A stretch of DNA of 64,000 nt from Roseiarcus sp963780825 (GTDB lineage Bacteria; Pseudomonadota; Alphaproteobacteria; Rhizobiales; Beijerinckiaceae). Of the stretch, positions 8,418-17,687 are shown piece after piece (within the stretch, counting starts at the first letter, position 1; every line of letters starts with the position of its first letter). The translations under genes were made by a program, and so were the position numbers. The stretch covers positions 437,318 to 501,317 of the forward strand of contig CAWADL010000005.1 in NCBI GenBank assembly GCA_963780825.1. The letters run 5' to 3'. The notes under the pieces were generated by a model. That model did not search any database. It was not told the origin of the DNA and was given only the letters and a program-made list of their open reading frames with translations.

Positions 8418-9421
8418 CAGGCCTGCGTCGCCTTGCGCGCGCGCGGCGCTACCGGCTGTAGATCGGTGTCGTCGCTGATCCAGATCGCGTCGTCGGGATA
8501 GTCGGCCTCGCTGCGGCCATCCCAGAACGCGCGCAACACGGCGCGTTGAAACGCCAGATAGGACATGGTTGGCGGACTACGGTCGCGGGCGACGAAAATT
8601 TCCTGATGCAGTTTCGATAGCCGATAGCAGGGCACGCCGGGAAAGGCGTGATGCGCGGTGTGGAATTGCATGTTCCAGCACATCCAGCGCATCAGCGCGT
8701 TGGTGCGCGTCGTGCGGGTGTTCTCGGTGATCGCGTCGACATGCGGAAGCCCGAGATGCTCGATCGTGTTCTGCAGTTGATGCGCCGGCTTCATGATCAG
8801 CATCGGCAGCAACCACAAAACGACAGCCGCCCAACTATGCGCGACGAAGGAAAGCACAGCGATGGCGAGATAGCCGGCTGCGTGCCAGCGCGCCTCGCGG
8901 ATCACGTCCGGCTTTCGGTCAGTGGGAATATAGGGCTCGTTTACTACGCCGAAGGCGAAGCGCACAATGCGACGCACGCGGGTGTACCAATAGGTCGGGC
9001 CGAGCACCCAAAGCAGATACGAGGTGAGCGTGTAGCGGTCGCGCACCAGCTCGCCGTCCTTTTCCCAGATCTGGGTATAGCGGTGATGGGCGAAATGTTG
9101 GATCTGATCGAAGTCGCGCGGATAGAGCAGCACGAAGCCGAACAGCCTCCCGAATATTTCGTTGAGCTTCTTGGTCTCGAACACGGTCCCGTGGCTGAAC
9201 TCGTGCTGGCCGGCATAGAGGAAGTTGATCAGCGCGCCATGCACGATGAAGAAGGGAATGGCGAGCCAGCTTCCCCAAGTGAGCCAGAGGCCGGTTCCCG
9301 TTGCGGCGATCGCTGCGAGATGACTGCCGAGTTGCAGTGATCCGTTGAAATCTGACTTGACGGTCAGCGCCTTGAGCCGAGCCGGTGCGATCATGTCCCT
9401 TCGGGCGAAGACTTCATCCAT
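8417..9421 (-). CDS. membrane fatty-acid-desaturase family di-iron protein
   Basis: A 334-residue integral membrane protein with the three histidine boxes of membrane di-iron desaturases/hydroxylases: H73-EFS-H77, H109-FA-HH113 and H254-TA-HH258, plus extra conserved His in HQLQNTIEHLGLPH. Hydrophobic segments flank box 1 and lie between boxes 2 and 3. These enzymes use O2 and an electron donor to desaturate or hydroxylate an alkyl chain. It is placed inside a catabolic/transport cluster, not among lipid genes, so a non-lipid substrate is possible. Overlaps the isomerase start. Confidence 0.9.
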   Translation of the reverse strand: MDEVFARRDMIAPARLKALTVKSDFNGSLQLGSHLAAIAATGTGLWLTWGSWLAIPFFIVHGALINFLYAGQHEFSHGTVFETKKLNEIFGRLFGFVLLYPRDFDQIQHFAHHRYTQIWEKDGELVRDRYTLTSYLLWVLGPTYWYTRVRRIVRFAFGVVNEPYIPTDRKPDVIREARWHAAGYLAIAVLSFVAHSWAAVVLWLLPMLIMKPAHQLQNTIEHLGLPHVDAITENTRTTRTNALMRWMCWNMQFHTAHHAFPGVPCYRLSKLHQEIFVARDRSPPTMSYLAFQRAVLRAFWDGRSEADYPDDAIWISDDTDLQPVAPRARKATQA

Positions 9422-9436
9422 GTTCGTCTCGTTCGT

Positions 9437-10237
9437 TTAAGCGGTCTCTTCGCGCTGCAAAGCCATGCGTGCAACAAGCGCCACTGTGGTGACGACGATC
9501 AGCACGACCGAAACGGCGGCGACCGCGGGGTCGATATTGTCGTGGACGCCCATCCACATCAAACGCGGCAATGTGATGGCGTTCACGCTGGTGATGAACA
9601 AAGTCACGCCGATCTCGTCCCAAGAGAGGACGAAAGCCAGCAGCGCGGCGGCGACGACGCCGAAGCGTATGTTCGGCAGGATGATCTTGAACACCCGCTG
9701 AGGGACCGACGCGCCGAGCCCGCGCGCCGCGAGATCGATGCGCCGATCGAACTGCGCCAGCTCGACGAGGATGAGCACCGTCGCGAAGGGAACGATCATC
9801 ACGACATGCGCGATCACCACGCCAAACCAGGTATCGTAGCCGAGGGCGTCGCTGAGGCCTGAGAGGCGAGTGAGGAAGAAATACAGGATCATCGCCGAGA
9901 CGATCGGCGGCGCGATCATCGGTAGCAGCACAACGCCGACCATCAGGCCGGCGAAGCGCGGTTGAAACATCCATACGCCGAGCGCGAAGGCGAGCGCCAA
10001 GGCGGTCGCGATCGCGCTGCTTGCCACGCCGACTTTCAGGCTGAGAAGCGCGCTCGCCGCCCAGTCTGGATTGTCGAGCAGATCGCGATAGTGGGTCAGC
10101 GAGTATTCGCCATTCGGCATCGTAAGGAAGCGCGCCGGCGTGAACGAAATCGGCGCGATCGCCAATAGCGGCATCAGCAGGAAGACCGCGACGAGGCCGG
10201 CCAGCGCCAAGGCGAGAGCTTTCGGGCGCAAGGTCAC
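9437..10237 (-). CDS. ABC transporter permease, PotC-like
   Basis: A 266-residue inner-membrane permease with about six helices and the EAA-type loop DLAARGLGASVPQRVFKIILP that contacts the ATPase. Similarity is to the second permease of spermidine/putrescine-type importers. The start is GTG at 10237, overlapping the upstream permease stop as GTGA; residues before it in frame do not resemble the family. Third of four transporter genes, and its stop lies 15 bp from the desaturase start. Confidence 0.9.
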   Translation of the reverse strand: MTLRPKALALALAGLVAVFLLMPLLAIAPISFTPARFLTMPNGEYSLTHYRDLLDNPDWAASALLSLKVGVASSAIATALALAFALGVWMFQPRFAGLMVGVVLLPMIAPPIVSAMILYFFLTRLSGLSDALGYDTWFGVVIAHVVMIVPFATVLILVELAQFDRRIDLAARGLGASVPQRVFKIILPNIRFGVVAAALLAFVLSWDEIGVTLFITSVNAITLPRLMWMGVHDNIDPAVAAVSVVLIVVTTVALVARMALQREETA

Positions 10238-11145
10238 CGGCGGCTTCCCAGCAAAGCGGGCGCGGCGAAGCTGTAGAGGCAGCCGAGCGCGACGCCGACG
10301 ATGGCGACCAGCGCCACGCTGATGGCCGCGCCGAGGCCCCAATCGGGGCTTTGGAACATGCGTAGATAGACGAGCTCTGACGCCATGATGCTGCGGCCGC
10401 CGCCGAGAATGGCGGGGGTGACGAAGAAGCCGAGCGAGAAGACGAATACGATCAGCGCGGCGCCAATCACGCCTGACCGGGTCATCGGCAGAAACACCTG
10501 CCAGAAAATGCGCAAGCGCGAGGCGCCGAGGCCTCGCGCCGCCAGCAACACCCGTTCGTCCACCGCGCGCATCGCGGAGGCGAGCGGGAAGGCGGCGAAC
10601 GGGATCAGCATATGCGTCATACCCACCACAACCGCCGCCTCATTGCGCGACAGCGACAAAGGGTTCGCGATGAGGCCCGTCACCTGGAGCCAGCTGTTGA
10701 TCAGCCCGCGGTTGGAGAGTACGGCGAGCCAACCAAAGGCGCGGGTGAGAACCGAGATCCAGAACGGAACCAGGATGCAGAGCTCAGCGACCCGCCGCTG
10801 CCACCGCGTGGCCCGCACCCAGACATAGGTGATCGCGTAAGCCGCGGCGACGGAGAGCGCGGTGACCATCAGACAGACACGGAACGTGCGCAAAAACACC
10901 GAAAGCACCAATGAGTCGCCAACGAGCCGCTGATACTGACCGAGCCCCGGCGTGGGCAAGGTCACGCTCCAGGCGGCGACGCCGAGGAACGGGACGATAT
11001 AGACGATCGCAAGGAAGAGCAGGAGCGGCGCAACGAACAAAGCGGCGACCAACGCCGAGGACGCCGCACGACGGGGCGGAGCGGCGGCGCGCGTCTCATC
11101 CGCTGGCGCGGAATAGGGGGCGAGCGCCGCGCGCCGCAATCTCAT
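10234..11145 (-). CDS. ABC transporter permease, PotB-like
   Basis: A 303-residue inner-membrane permease. After a basic, Ala-rich N-terminus come roughly six transmembrane helices and the coupling loop LLAARGLGASRLRIFWQVFLP typical of the PotB/PotH family. Works with the PotC-like protein as a heterodimer for import of a periplasmic ligand. It overlaps the substrate-binding protein stop by four bases and the next permease start by four bases. Confidence 0.9.
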   Translation of the reverse strand: MRLRRAALAPYSAPADETRAAAPPRRAASSALVAALFVAPLLLFLAIVYIVPFLGVAAWSVTLPTPGLGQYQRLVGDSLVLSVFLRTFRVCLMVTALSVAAAYAITYVWVRATRWQRRVAELCILVPFWISVLTRAFGWLAVLSNRGLINSWLQVTGLIANPLSLSRNEAAVVVGMTHMLIPFAAFPLASAMRAVDERVLLAARGLGASRLRIFWQVFLPMTRSGVIGAALIVFVFSLGFFVTPAILGGGRSIMASELVYLRMFQSPDWGLGAAISVALVAIVGVALGCLYSFAAPALLGSRR

Positions 11146-12251
11146 GCGGAGATGATTTTCGTGTAGGCGTCGAGCGCCGCGCCGTAGTTCTCAGCGTACC
11201 AGGGCATGTCGAGTGCGACCTGGCTCTTGGCGTTGTCGGGATCGACGGGATTGTACTTTCGCTGATCGGGGGGAATCAGCGCGTCGGTCTCGGGATTGGC
11301 CGGGCCTTGTCCGAGCATGTTGAAGATGACGAGCTGCTTTTTTGGATCCGAAGTCGAGGCGATGAATTTCATCGCATTCTCGGTCCCGCCCGGATTGTTC
11401 TTGATGACGGCGAGTGCGCCGGGGGAGATCAAACCCTCATTCCAGATGAATTTGATCTGCCCTTTCGAATCGCGGTCGAGCAGCGAAGCTCGCGTCGACC
11501 AAACGAGCGCCATGGAAGCGTCGCCGCTCAACATCACCTGCTGGCTTTCCGCGCCGCCGCCCCAGAACGAGATCACGTCCGGCTTGAGCGCGGCAATCTT
11601 TTTGTGCGCCCGGTCGAGGTCCAGCGGATAGAGCTTGTCCGGGGCGACACCATCGGCGAGCAGCGCGGCCTCCCACATGCCGGCGCCCCATTTGTACAGC
11701 GAACGTTTGCCGGGGAATTTCTTCACATCAAAGAAGTCAGCCATGCCCTTCGGCGGGTTCGCGCCGAATTTCTGAGCGTCATAGGCGATCACGTAAGAGA
11801 AGAAATAGGTCGAGGCGGCGTAGTCCCAACCAAAGCCCTTCCGCATTTTCGACTTGTCGACGATCTTGTAGTCGATCGGCTCAATCATCCCCTGTTTGCC
11901 GAGCGAGATCGCAGAGAAAGGGTCGGCGTCGACAAGGTCCCAGGTCGGCTTGCCGCTCTTGAACTGCGCAGCGATAGCGCCCTCGGTTGGCCCCGTGCCG
12001 TCCTCTTTGACAACGACGCCCGTTTCCTTCGCGAAGGCCTGCCCGAAAGCCGCGTCATAAGCCTTGAGGGCGTCGCCGCCCCAGTTGACCAGGACAAGCT
12101 GCTTGTCCGCGGCGCTGGCTTTCCCGAGCGCGAACGGCGCCGAGGCCGCGAACATCGTCGCAAGCTGAGCGAACCGGCGGCGTGAGATTTCGCCGCGCGC
12201 GGCCTTCTCGGAGAGGATTTGCAGGCAGTCTCTTTCGAACGCGTCATTCAT
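11142..12251 (-). CDS. ABC transporter periplasmic substrate-binding protein, PotD/spermidine type
   Basis: A 369-residue binding protein of the spermidine/putrescine group. The N-terminus carries a twin-arginine motif, SRRRFAQLATMFAAS, ending near GKASAA, so export may be by Tat. The mature part begins LVLVNWGGDALKAYDAAF and contains the WDLVDADP and MPWYAENYGAALD segments of this family. Start ATG 12251 is favoured because it places the Tat signal ~25 residues in; it sits 2 bp after the ATPase stop. The ligand is unknown; the family mostly binds polyamines and other cationic or small organic compounds. Confidence 0.9.
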   Translation of the reverse strand: MNDAFERDCLQILSEKAARGEISRRRFAQLATMFAASAPFALGKASAADKQLVLVNWGGDALKAYDAAFGQAFAKETGVVVKEDGTGPTEGAIAAQFKSGKPTWDLVDADPFSAISLGKQGMIEPIDYKIVDKSKMRKGFGWDYAASTYFFSYVIAYDAQKFGANPPKGMADFFDVKKFPGKRSLYKWGAGMWEAALLADGVAPDKLYPLDLDRAHKKIAALKPDVISFWGGGAESQQVMLSGDASMALVWSTRASLLDRDSKGQIKFIWNEGLISPGALAVIKNNPGGTENAMKFIASTSDPKKQLVIFNMLGQGPANPETDALIPPDQRKYNPVDPDNAKSQVALDMPWYAENYGAALDAYTKIISA

Positions 12252-12253
12252 GA

Positions 12254-13365
12254 TCAAGTCCCCGCTACTGGTTGTTCGGAAGTTTCCTGAGGCAAGAGGA
12301 AACCCTTGCTCCACGGCCACGTAACCCAAAGCTCGCTATTTCCGGCAAAAGCGCTTTGCGCGCTCTCCGAGGGCAGCGTCACGCTGAGGCGCGATCCGCC
12401 TCGCGTGACCAGTCCGAGCCGCGTAACCCCGCCGCGATAACTCCTCGACGCAACCGAGGCGGCGACGCCGTTTGCCTGTTCGTTCGGTTGTTCGGGCGAA
12501 AGCGACATGTGCTCCGGCCGCACGGCGAGCACGCCGCTGCGGCGGGCGTCGCTTCGCGGCGGACCGACCAACCGCGTTCCCTCGAACGAGCCCGCGAGTC
12601 CGCCGGGACACGGCCCGACGTTGTCGATCGGCAGCAGATTGATCTCGCCGAGAAACTCCGCGACGAAGCGGCTCGCCGGCCGCTCATAAACGTCCTGCGG
12701 CGCACCGACCTGCAAAACCTCGCCGTGGTTGAAGATCGCGATCCGCGAGGACAGTGACAACGCCTCACTCTGATCATGCGTGACAAAGATGAATGTCGTC
12801 CCAAACTCCTGATGCAGCGTCTTCACCTCGTCCTGCATGCGTTCGCGCAGGTGCTTGTCGAGCGCAGAGAACGGCTCGTCGAGCAGCAGCGCCGGCGGTT
12901 CGAAGATCAGCGCGCGCGCCAGCGCGACGCGCTGTTGCTGGCCGCCGGAGAGTTTTGCGGGCGGCTTGTGCTCGTGGCCTTTCAGGCCGACCCGATCAAT
13001 CATCTCGGCGACGCGGCGGGCGATAACGTCGCGCGGGCGTCTTCCGCACCTGCAGCGGAAAGGCGATGTTTTGTGCGACCGACATATGCGGGAACAGCGC
13101 GTAGCCCTGAAACACCATGCCGAAAGCCCGCGCCTCGGCGGTCTTGGCGGTGATGTCCTCGCCCGCGCTGAGCATGCGGCCGCTGCGTCGGCTGCTCGAA
13201 GCCCGCGAGGAGCATCAACAGCGTCGTCTTTCCAGAGCCGGAGGGGCCGAGCAGAGTCAGAAACTCGCCGCGCCCGATATCGAGCGATACGTTATTCAGC
13301 GCGCGAAACGTCCCGAAGGATTTGCCGACGCCGACGACCTGAATATCCGCCGCGCGCTGTCTCAC
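12254..13365 (-). CDS. ABC transporter ATP-binding protein, PotA-like (frameshifted)
   Basis: The ATPase of the importer. Walker A is GPSGSGKTT, the signature is LSGGQQQRVALARAL, Walker B is ALLLDEPFSALD and the switch is VTHDQSEA; a C-terminal TOBE-like domain follows. The frame is broken near 13190, after FEQPTQ, and again near 13036; the middle stretch (AFGMVFQGYALFPHMSVAQN) is intact in a second frame, and the remainder reads to the stop at 12254. Start is probably GTG 13365, before RQRAADIQVVGVGKSFG. Both breaks look like single-base indels. Confidence 0.88.
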
Positions 13366-13499
13366 GCCATTTGAACTCCCGGCCGAATTTCCCGAGGCTA
13401 GCGCGCCGCTGGCCGCTTCGCAAATGAAGAATGCCGAGTGGCTTGGCGCCTCGGGATTGGGCAGCATTGCCATAAGGCTGGTCAGCCAGGAGGCTGTAT

Positions 13500-13592
13500 G
13501 TAGCCGCGGTCGTTGACCGCGGTCTCTCTGCTTGCATCCAATCTCAGAATGAGGAGCTTGGGTCTGGCACCGCGGTCAGCGACCGCGTCTAC
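13500..13592. repeat. pair of REP-like palindromes
   Basis: CCGCGGTC-GTT-GACCGCGG at 13504-13522 is a perfect 8-bp stem with a 3-nt loop. A second palindrome, CCGCGGTC-AGC-GACCGCG, lies at 13570-13587. Extended to the flanking GTAG, the two units are inverted copies of each other, which resembles a REP doublet. The second unit overlaps the end of the FAD oxidoreductase gene. May also stop transcription or protect the transcript. Confidence 0.7.
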
Positions 13593-15180
13593 AGGCGACG
13601 GCGCTTGCGATCCTCAATATCTCCCGCGCCGCGTTGTAGCCGGGAACGCCTCCCACGCCGCCCCCGGGATGCGCGGACGAACCGCATTGGTATAGCCCCG
13701 CGATCGGCGTGCGGTAATCCGCCCAGTGAGGCGCGGGGCGGGCCCAAAACAACTGGTCGATCTGCAGTTCGCCGTGGAAAATATGACCATGCGGCGTGCC
13801 GATCTTCGCCTCGATGTCAGGCGGCGTCAGGACCTGCATACCGATGATCCCGTCGGAAAAGCCCGGCGCGTAACCGTCGATCTGCTTCAGCACATTGCGG
13901 ACGAGCTCGTCTTTCCGCGTCGCCCAATCGCCCTCGCGCAGATGGTAGGGCGCGTGGCCACCGAATAGATTCACGACATGTTTGCCGGGCGGAGAAATCG
14001 AGTCGTCGACGAAGCTCGGCGTGACCGGCGTGATGAACGGCTCGCGCGACATGTCGCCGTATTTGGCGTCGTCATAGGCCCGCTCCAGATAGTCGATCGT
14101 CGGGCCGATGTGGGTGTAGGTGGGATAGGCGAAGCCACATTTTGCCGCATCAAACGCCTTGTATTGCGGCAGACGCTCACAGGCGATGTTGATCTTGAAG
14201 GCGGTGGAAAAGGTCCGGTAGGATTCGATGTCGCGAACGAACTCCGGCGGCAGCGTCGTCTTGTCGAGAAACTTGAGGAAAGTGAGTTTGGCGGAAACGT
14301 TGCTTGCGACGATGTCCGCCTCATAGCGGGTTCCATCGGCGAGGGTCACGCCGCTCACGCGACCGCCGCTGGAGTCAATCGCGGCGACTTCGCAATCCGT
14401 CTTGCAAACGAGGCCCTTCTCGCGACCCGATTGGGCAATGGCTTGAGTGATCGCCCCCATGCCGCCGCGGATGAAACCCCAGCCGCCAGCGCCGGCGTGC
14501 TCGCCCATCAGGTGGTGCATGATGACATAGGCCGAGCCCGGGCTTTTCGGTCCGGCGAAGGTTCCAATGCCACTGTAGTAGGCGAGCACCGCCTTGATCT
14601 CGCTGCGCTCGAACCACTCCGAGAGATAGTCGTCGGCGCTCATCGTCATCAGGTCGATGAGGCGGAACAGCTTGTTGTTGACCTTCCGGTATTTCCACAG
14701 GAAGCTCGCGGTCTCCTTGAAGGATTTCCAATCGCGGCAGGAGGGATCGGGTGGCGTCTCTAGAAGCAGACGACGCATTATTTTGACGGAGTCCATGAGA
14801 TACGCGTCGAACTCGGGGTAGATCGCGGCGTCCTTGGCGGAGAAGCGCGAGAAGGAGGCCTGCGTCTTCGCGATATCGTCGGCGAAAATGATGTGATCAT
14901 CGCCGGGTAGCGGGGCGAACATATCCGTCGCCGGAAGCACCTTATAGCCGTATTTGGCGAGTTCGAGATCAGCGATGACGCGCGGATGCAGAAGGCTCAT
15001 CAGATAGCTGAACACGGAGAACTTGAAGCCTGGCACGACCTCCTCGGTGACTGCGGCGCCGCCGAGCACTTCGCGCCGCTCCAGCACAAGCGTTTTCAAG
15101 CCGGCGCGCGCGAGATAGGCGCCGCAGGTCAAACCGTTGTGGCCGCCTCCGATGATGATGGCGTCGTAGCGTTCTGGCAC
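13576..15180 (-). CDS. phytoene-dehydrogenase-like FAD-dependent oxidoreductase
   Basis: A 534-residue flavoprotein of the CrtI/PYROXD2-like group. The dinucleotide-binding loop is IIIGGGHNGLTCGAYLARAG (GxGxxG, residues 11-16), followed by LERREVLGGAAV. A C-terminal FAD motif GLYQCGSSAHPGGGVGGVPG is present. Such enzymes oxidise or isomerise hydrophobic substrates; carotenoid genes are absent here. Start is GTG at 15180 after a GGGAGACGAG box. It is the first gene of the minus-strand cluster ending with the Rieske oxygenase, separated from the ATPase by the REP pair. Confidence 0.88.
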   Translation of the reverse strand: MPERYDAIIIGGGHNGLTCGAYLARAGLKTLVLERREVLGGAAVTEEVVPGFKFSVFSYLMSLLHPRVIADLELAKYGYKVLPATDMFAPLPGDDHIIFADDIAKTQASFSRFSAKDAAIYPEFDAYLMDSVKIMRRLLLETPPDPSCRDWKSFKETASFLWKYRKVNNKLFRLIDLMTMSADDYLSEWFERSEIKAVLAYYSGIGTFAGPKSPGSAYVIMHHLMGEHAGAGGWGFIRGGMGAITQAIAQSGREKGLVCKTDCEVAAIDSSGGRVSGVTLADGTRYEADIVASNVSAKLTFLKFLDKTTLPPEFVRDIESYRTFSTAFKINIACERLPQYKAFDAAKCGFAYPTYTHIGPTIDYLERAYDDAKYGDMSREPFITPVTPSFVDDSISPPGKHVVNLFGGHAPYHLREGDWATRKDELVRNVLKQIDGYAPGFSDGIIGMQVLTPPDIEAKIGTPHGHIFHGELQIDQLFWARPAPHWADYRTPIAGLYQCGSSAHPGGGVGGVPGYNAAREILRIASAVACRRGR

Positions 15181-15274
15181 TTACTCGTCTCCCAGCAAGA
15201 CTTGCGGATTAAGAGGGTGAAGGGCGCCGTTGTCAACCAACGCTTGTCCAACGGCGCCGGCGTTTCAGAGCCAT

Positions 15275-15384
15275 CGTCATTGCGAGGAGCGAAGGGACGC
15301 GGCAATCCATGCGGCGGCAGGCGACCTTTCCGGTTGGTCGGCGATCTCACGGCGCTGGATGGCTTCGCTTCGCTCGCAATGACG
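15275..15384. repeat. palindromic intergenic repeat, copy C
   Basis: A 110-bp element bounded by CGTCATTGCGAG and CTCGCAATGACG. The arms (GGAGCGAAGGGACGCGGCAATCCATG; inverse GGATGGCTTCGCTTCG) can fold into a long hairpin. Nearly identical elements occur at 21122, 24805 and 46907. It lies between the FAD oxidoreductase start and the kinase stop. Described here in parts because of length. Confidence 0.9.
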
Positions 15385-15392
15385 GGACGACA

Positions 15393-16854
15393 TTAATTGC
15401 TTCCCGCCAAACAACCAATGGGTCGCAACGCGTCGATGGCGCGCTGGTAGGCTTCAAACATCGCATCGTATCGCGCCTTGCGGCGCCGATTGGGCTCGAA
15501 CACACGCTCAACTCTGGACATGCGCGCGACCGCTTCCGCGAGCGTCGGATAGGCGCCGACGCCCGACCGCCGCCATCATCGCCGCGCCGAGACAGCCGAC
15601 GTCGAGGCAGGCGACGCGATCGAGTGGAAGCCCCAGACAATCGGCGCGGATCTGCGCCCAAAGGTCGGAGCGCGCGCCGCCGCCGGCATGAAACAGCCGC
15701 CCCGTCCCGCCGCCCGCGGCGGCGTCGCAAGCCGCAAACAGCAATCGCCCCGACAGCGCCACGCCCTCCAGCACGGCAAGCGCCAACTCCGGCGCGCCGG
15801 TCCGACGATCGAGCCCGACAAAGGCGCCGCGCAGCTCTGCGTCCCACAGCGGCGCGCGCTCGCCTTCGAGCTGTGGCAGAAACAAGATCGGCCGCCCGTC
15901 GCGATCGGCCTCTTCCGCCAGAGCCAAGGCGCTGGCGATGTCGCTCCCGCTCGCTTCCGCCCACCATTGCAACGCATCGCCGCCGTGCTGGGTTGGTCCC
16001 GCGTTGATCGTGAGGCCCGCGGCCGGCGGGAAGGTGACGACGCCGGGCGCGCCGATACGCTCGGCGCTCGCGATGGCGACGATCTCGCTTGTCCCACTCA
16101 AGTAAACTCCCTGGCCGCTTTGGCCGACGCCCGCGCCGGCGACCCCGCTCCAGGCGTCCATCGTCCCTGCAACGACAGGCGCGCGGCGGCCGGACGGTCC
16201 AAGCGCGATCTCACCAACGATGTCGATAAAGCCTCTCAAGTTGGGAAGCCGCTGGCGCGCGCCTGCCACTCGGGCAATCAGCGGCTCGACATAGGCGAGA
16301 TCGAGGCCAACAACGAAGAAGCTCGTCATGGCGTCGGACACGGTCGTTCCCGTCAAAGCCTTCAGGCAATAGTCCTTGGGCGAGAGAACGTGACGCGTAG
16401 CCGCGAACACCTCCGGCCGTTCCCGCGCCATCCAGGCCATGCGGGCCAGCACGTGGCTGGCCCCGACGGGCAGCGGCGCGCCCCACCAGCGCATTCGCTC
16501 TTCCAACGAAATGCCCGCGTCGATCTTGGCCGCTTCGGCGGCGGCGCGGTTGTCCGCCCAAGCAATCGCCGGGGCGAGCGGACGGCCTTCGGCGTCGACG
16601 AAAACATCGGTATTGGCCTGGCTGCAAAGCCCGACGCCCGCGACGCGCTCGCCACGCCCTTCCGCGACGAGTTCGGCGAGAACGGCGCTCAGCCCCTCTG
16701 TCCAATCGCGCGGGTCCTGTTCGACGATCCCCGGCGCCGGTCGCGAGGTTGGATAAGGGCGAGAAGCATGGGCGACGAGGCGGCCTTCGGCGTCGAACGC
16801 CGCGCCCTTGATCGTCGTCGTGCCGACGTCGAAGCCGAGAAACAGGTCAGCCAT
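15393..16854 (-). CDS. FGGY family carbohydrate kinase, xylulokinase-like (frameshifted near C-terminus)
   Basis: Sugar or polyol kinase, ~485 residues when repaired. N-terminal FDVGTTTIKGAAFD and IAWADNRAA, and C-terminal GVYLSGTSEIVA and HAGGGARSDLWAQIRADCLG, are FGGY landmarks. At about 15562 the frame breaks after MAAVG; removing one G from GGG restores VGAYPTLAEAVARMS and extends the protein to a TAA at 15393. Its ATG overlaps the stop of the TrpA-like gene by 8 bp. With the divergent ribose-type importer it would phosphorylate the imported sugar or its ketose. Confidence 0.9.
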
Positions 16855-17569
16855 CGAGCCCCTTCCGCAGACCTTTCAGCAAGGCGCCGAGCGCCGCCGG
16901 CCCTTGCAGCGCCGCGCGCAAAGCCGCGCTGCCCACGACCACGCCGTCGGCGCCAAAGGTGACGGCGGCCTGCGCGTGCTCAGGCGTCGACACGCCAAAA
17001 CCGAGCACGATTGGCGCCGAAATTCCCGAGGCGCGCAGCCAAGCGATCCGATCGGCGTTGGCGCGATCGAGGGAAAGCCGCGGGCCGGTGAGGCCGGGCG
17101 CGGCTTGCAGCATCACATAGCCGTCCGCCGAGCGCGCTTCCGCGATGTCGTCCTCGCTCAGCGGTTCAGGCAAAAAAGCGCAGACGGCGGCGCCGGAAGC
17201 TCGCGCATGCGCCTCCAGCGCCGCCCGGCAAAAATCGCCGGCCGGGGCGACGGCGAGGACGCCATAGGCCCCGGAAAAGAACTGCGGATCGTTTAACCCG
17301 GGATGGCGCGCCGTGGCATAGGTCATCAGCAGAGCGCCTGGGCCGCTCCTTCCGGCCAGCCGCTCGCGAACCTGGCTCCAGGCTCGCGCGAGGTCTTGCG
17401 GGAGCGCCCGCGCCATGGAGGCGCGCACGTCTGGTCCATCAAGGTACGGTTCGGACGCCGGCCAGCCGCATTCGACGACGTCGACGCCCGAGTCCGCGTA
17501 GAGATCGAGAACATCAGGCGCCACGGCGGGATCGCCGAGCGGAAAATAGACGATGAGGCGCGCGGGCAT
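16847..17569 (-). CDS. TrpA-like protein (tryptophan synthase alpha chain paralogue)
   Basis: A 240-residue TIM barrel resembling the tryptophan synthase alpha subunit, shorter than TrpA (~268). The two catalytic acids are in place: E33 in VVECGWP and D44 in YLDGP, with the same 11-residue spacing as TrpA Glu49/Asp60. The phosphate-binding loops are GFGVSTPEHAQAA and VVVGSAAL. YVMLQAAPGLTG replaces the usual VTG loop sequence. No trpB is near; instead it is coupled to a sugar kinase and divergent from a ribose-type importer. A lyase or aldolase role on a phosphorylated sugar is inference. Confidence 0.8.
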   Translation of the reverse strand: MPARLIVYFPLGDPAVAPDVLDLYADSGVDVVECGWPASEPYLDGPDVRASMARALPQDLARAWSQVRERLAGRSGPGALLMTYATARHPGLNDPQFFSGAYGVLAVAPAGDFCRAALEAHARASGAAVCAFLPEPLSEDDIAEARSADGYVMLQAAPGLTGPRLSLDRANADRIAWLRASGISAPIVLGFGVSTPEHAQAAVTFGADGVVVGSAALRAALQGPAALGALLKGLRKGLDG

Positions 17570-17623
17570 CCCGTTCCGTATCGCATCGAGCGCGCGGCGT
17601 GCAAAGACGGAAATCCCATTGAA

Positions 17624-17637
17624 GCCGGTGAACCGGC
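17624..17637. promoter_or_regulatory. 14-bp palindrome in divergent intergenic region (possible operator)
   Basis: GCCGGTGAACCGGC is a perfect inverted repeat with a 2-nt centre in the 118-bp region between the TrpA-like gene and the binding-protein gene. Its location, 50 bp before the binding-protein start, suits an operator controlling both directions. No regulator gene is adjacent, so this is only a suggestion. Confidence 0.25.
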
Positions 17638-17687
17638 GGTGCTACGAAGCCGCAACGGCGCTCGCCGCGGAAGCCTGGGGAAAGTAC

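Noticed and set aside
10911..12185. 424-codon open frame on the plus strand
   Set aside because: It lies antisense to the PotB-like permease and PotD-like binding protein, has Arg/Gly-rich shadow composition and no recognisable motif.
15688..16962. 424-codon open frame on the plus strand
   Set aside because: Antisense to the FGGY kinase, which has clear family motifs; a product of high GC third positions.
16847..17569. Ordinary trpA of tryptophan biosynthesis
   Set aside because: No trpB or trpF nearby, shorter than TrpA, different loop sequence and coupling to a sugar kinase; kept as a TrpA-like protein.
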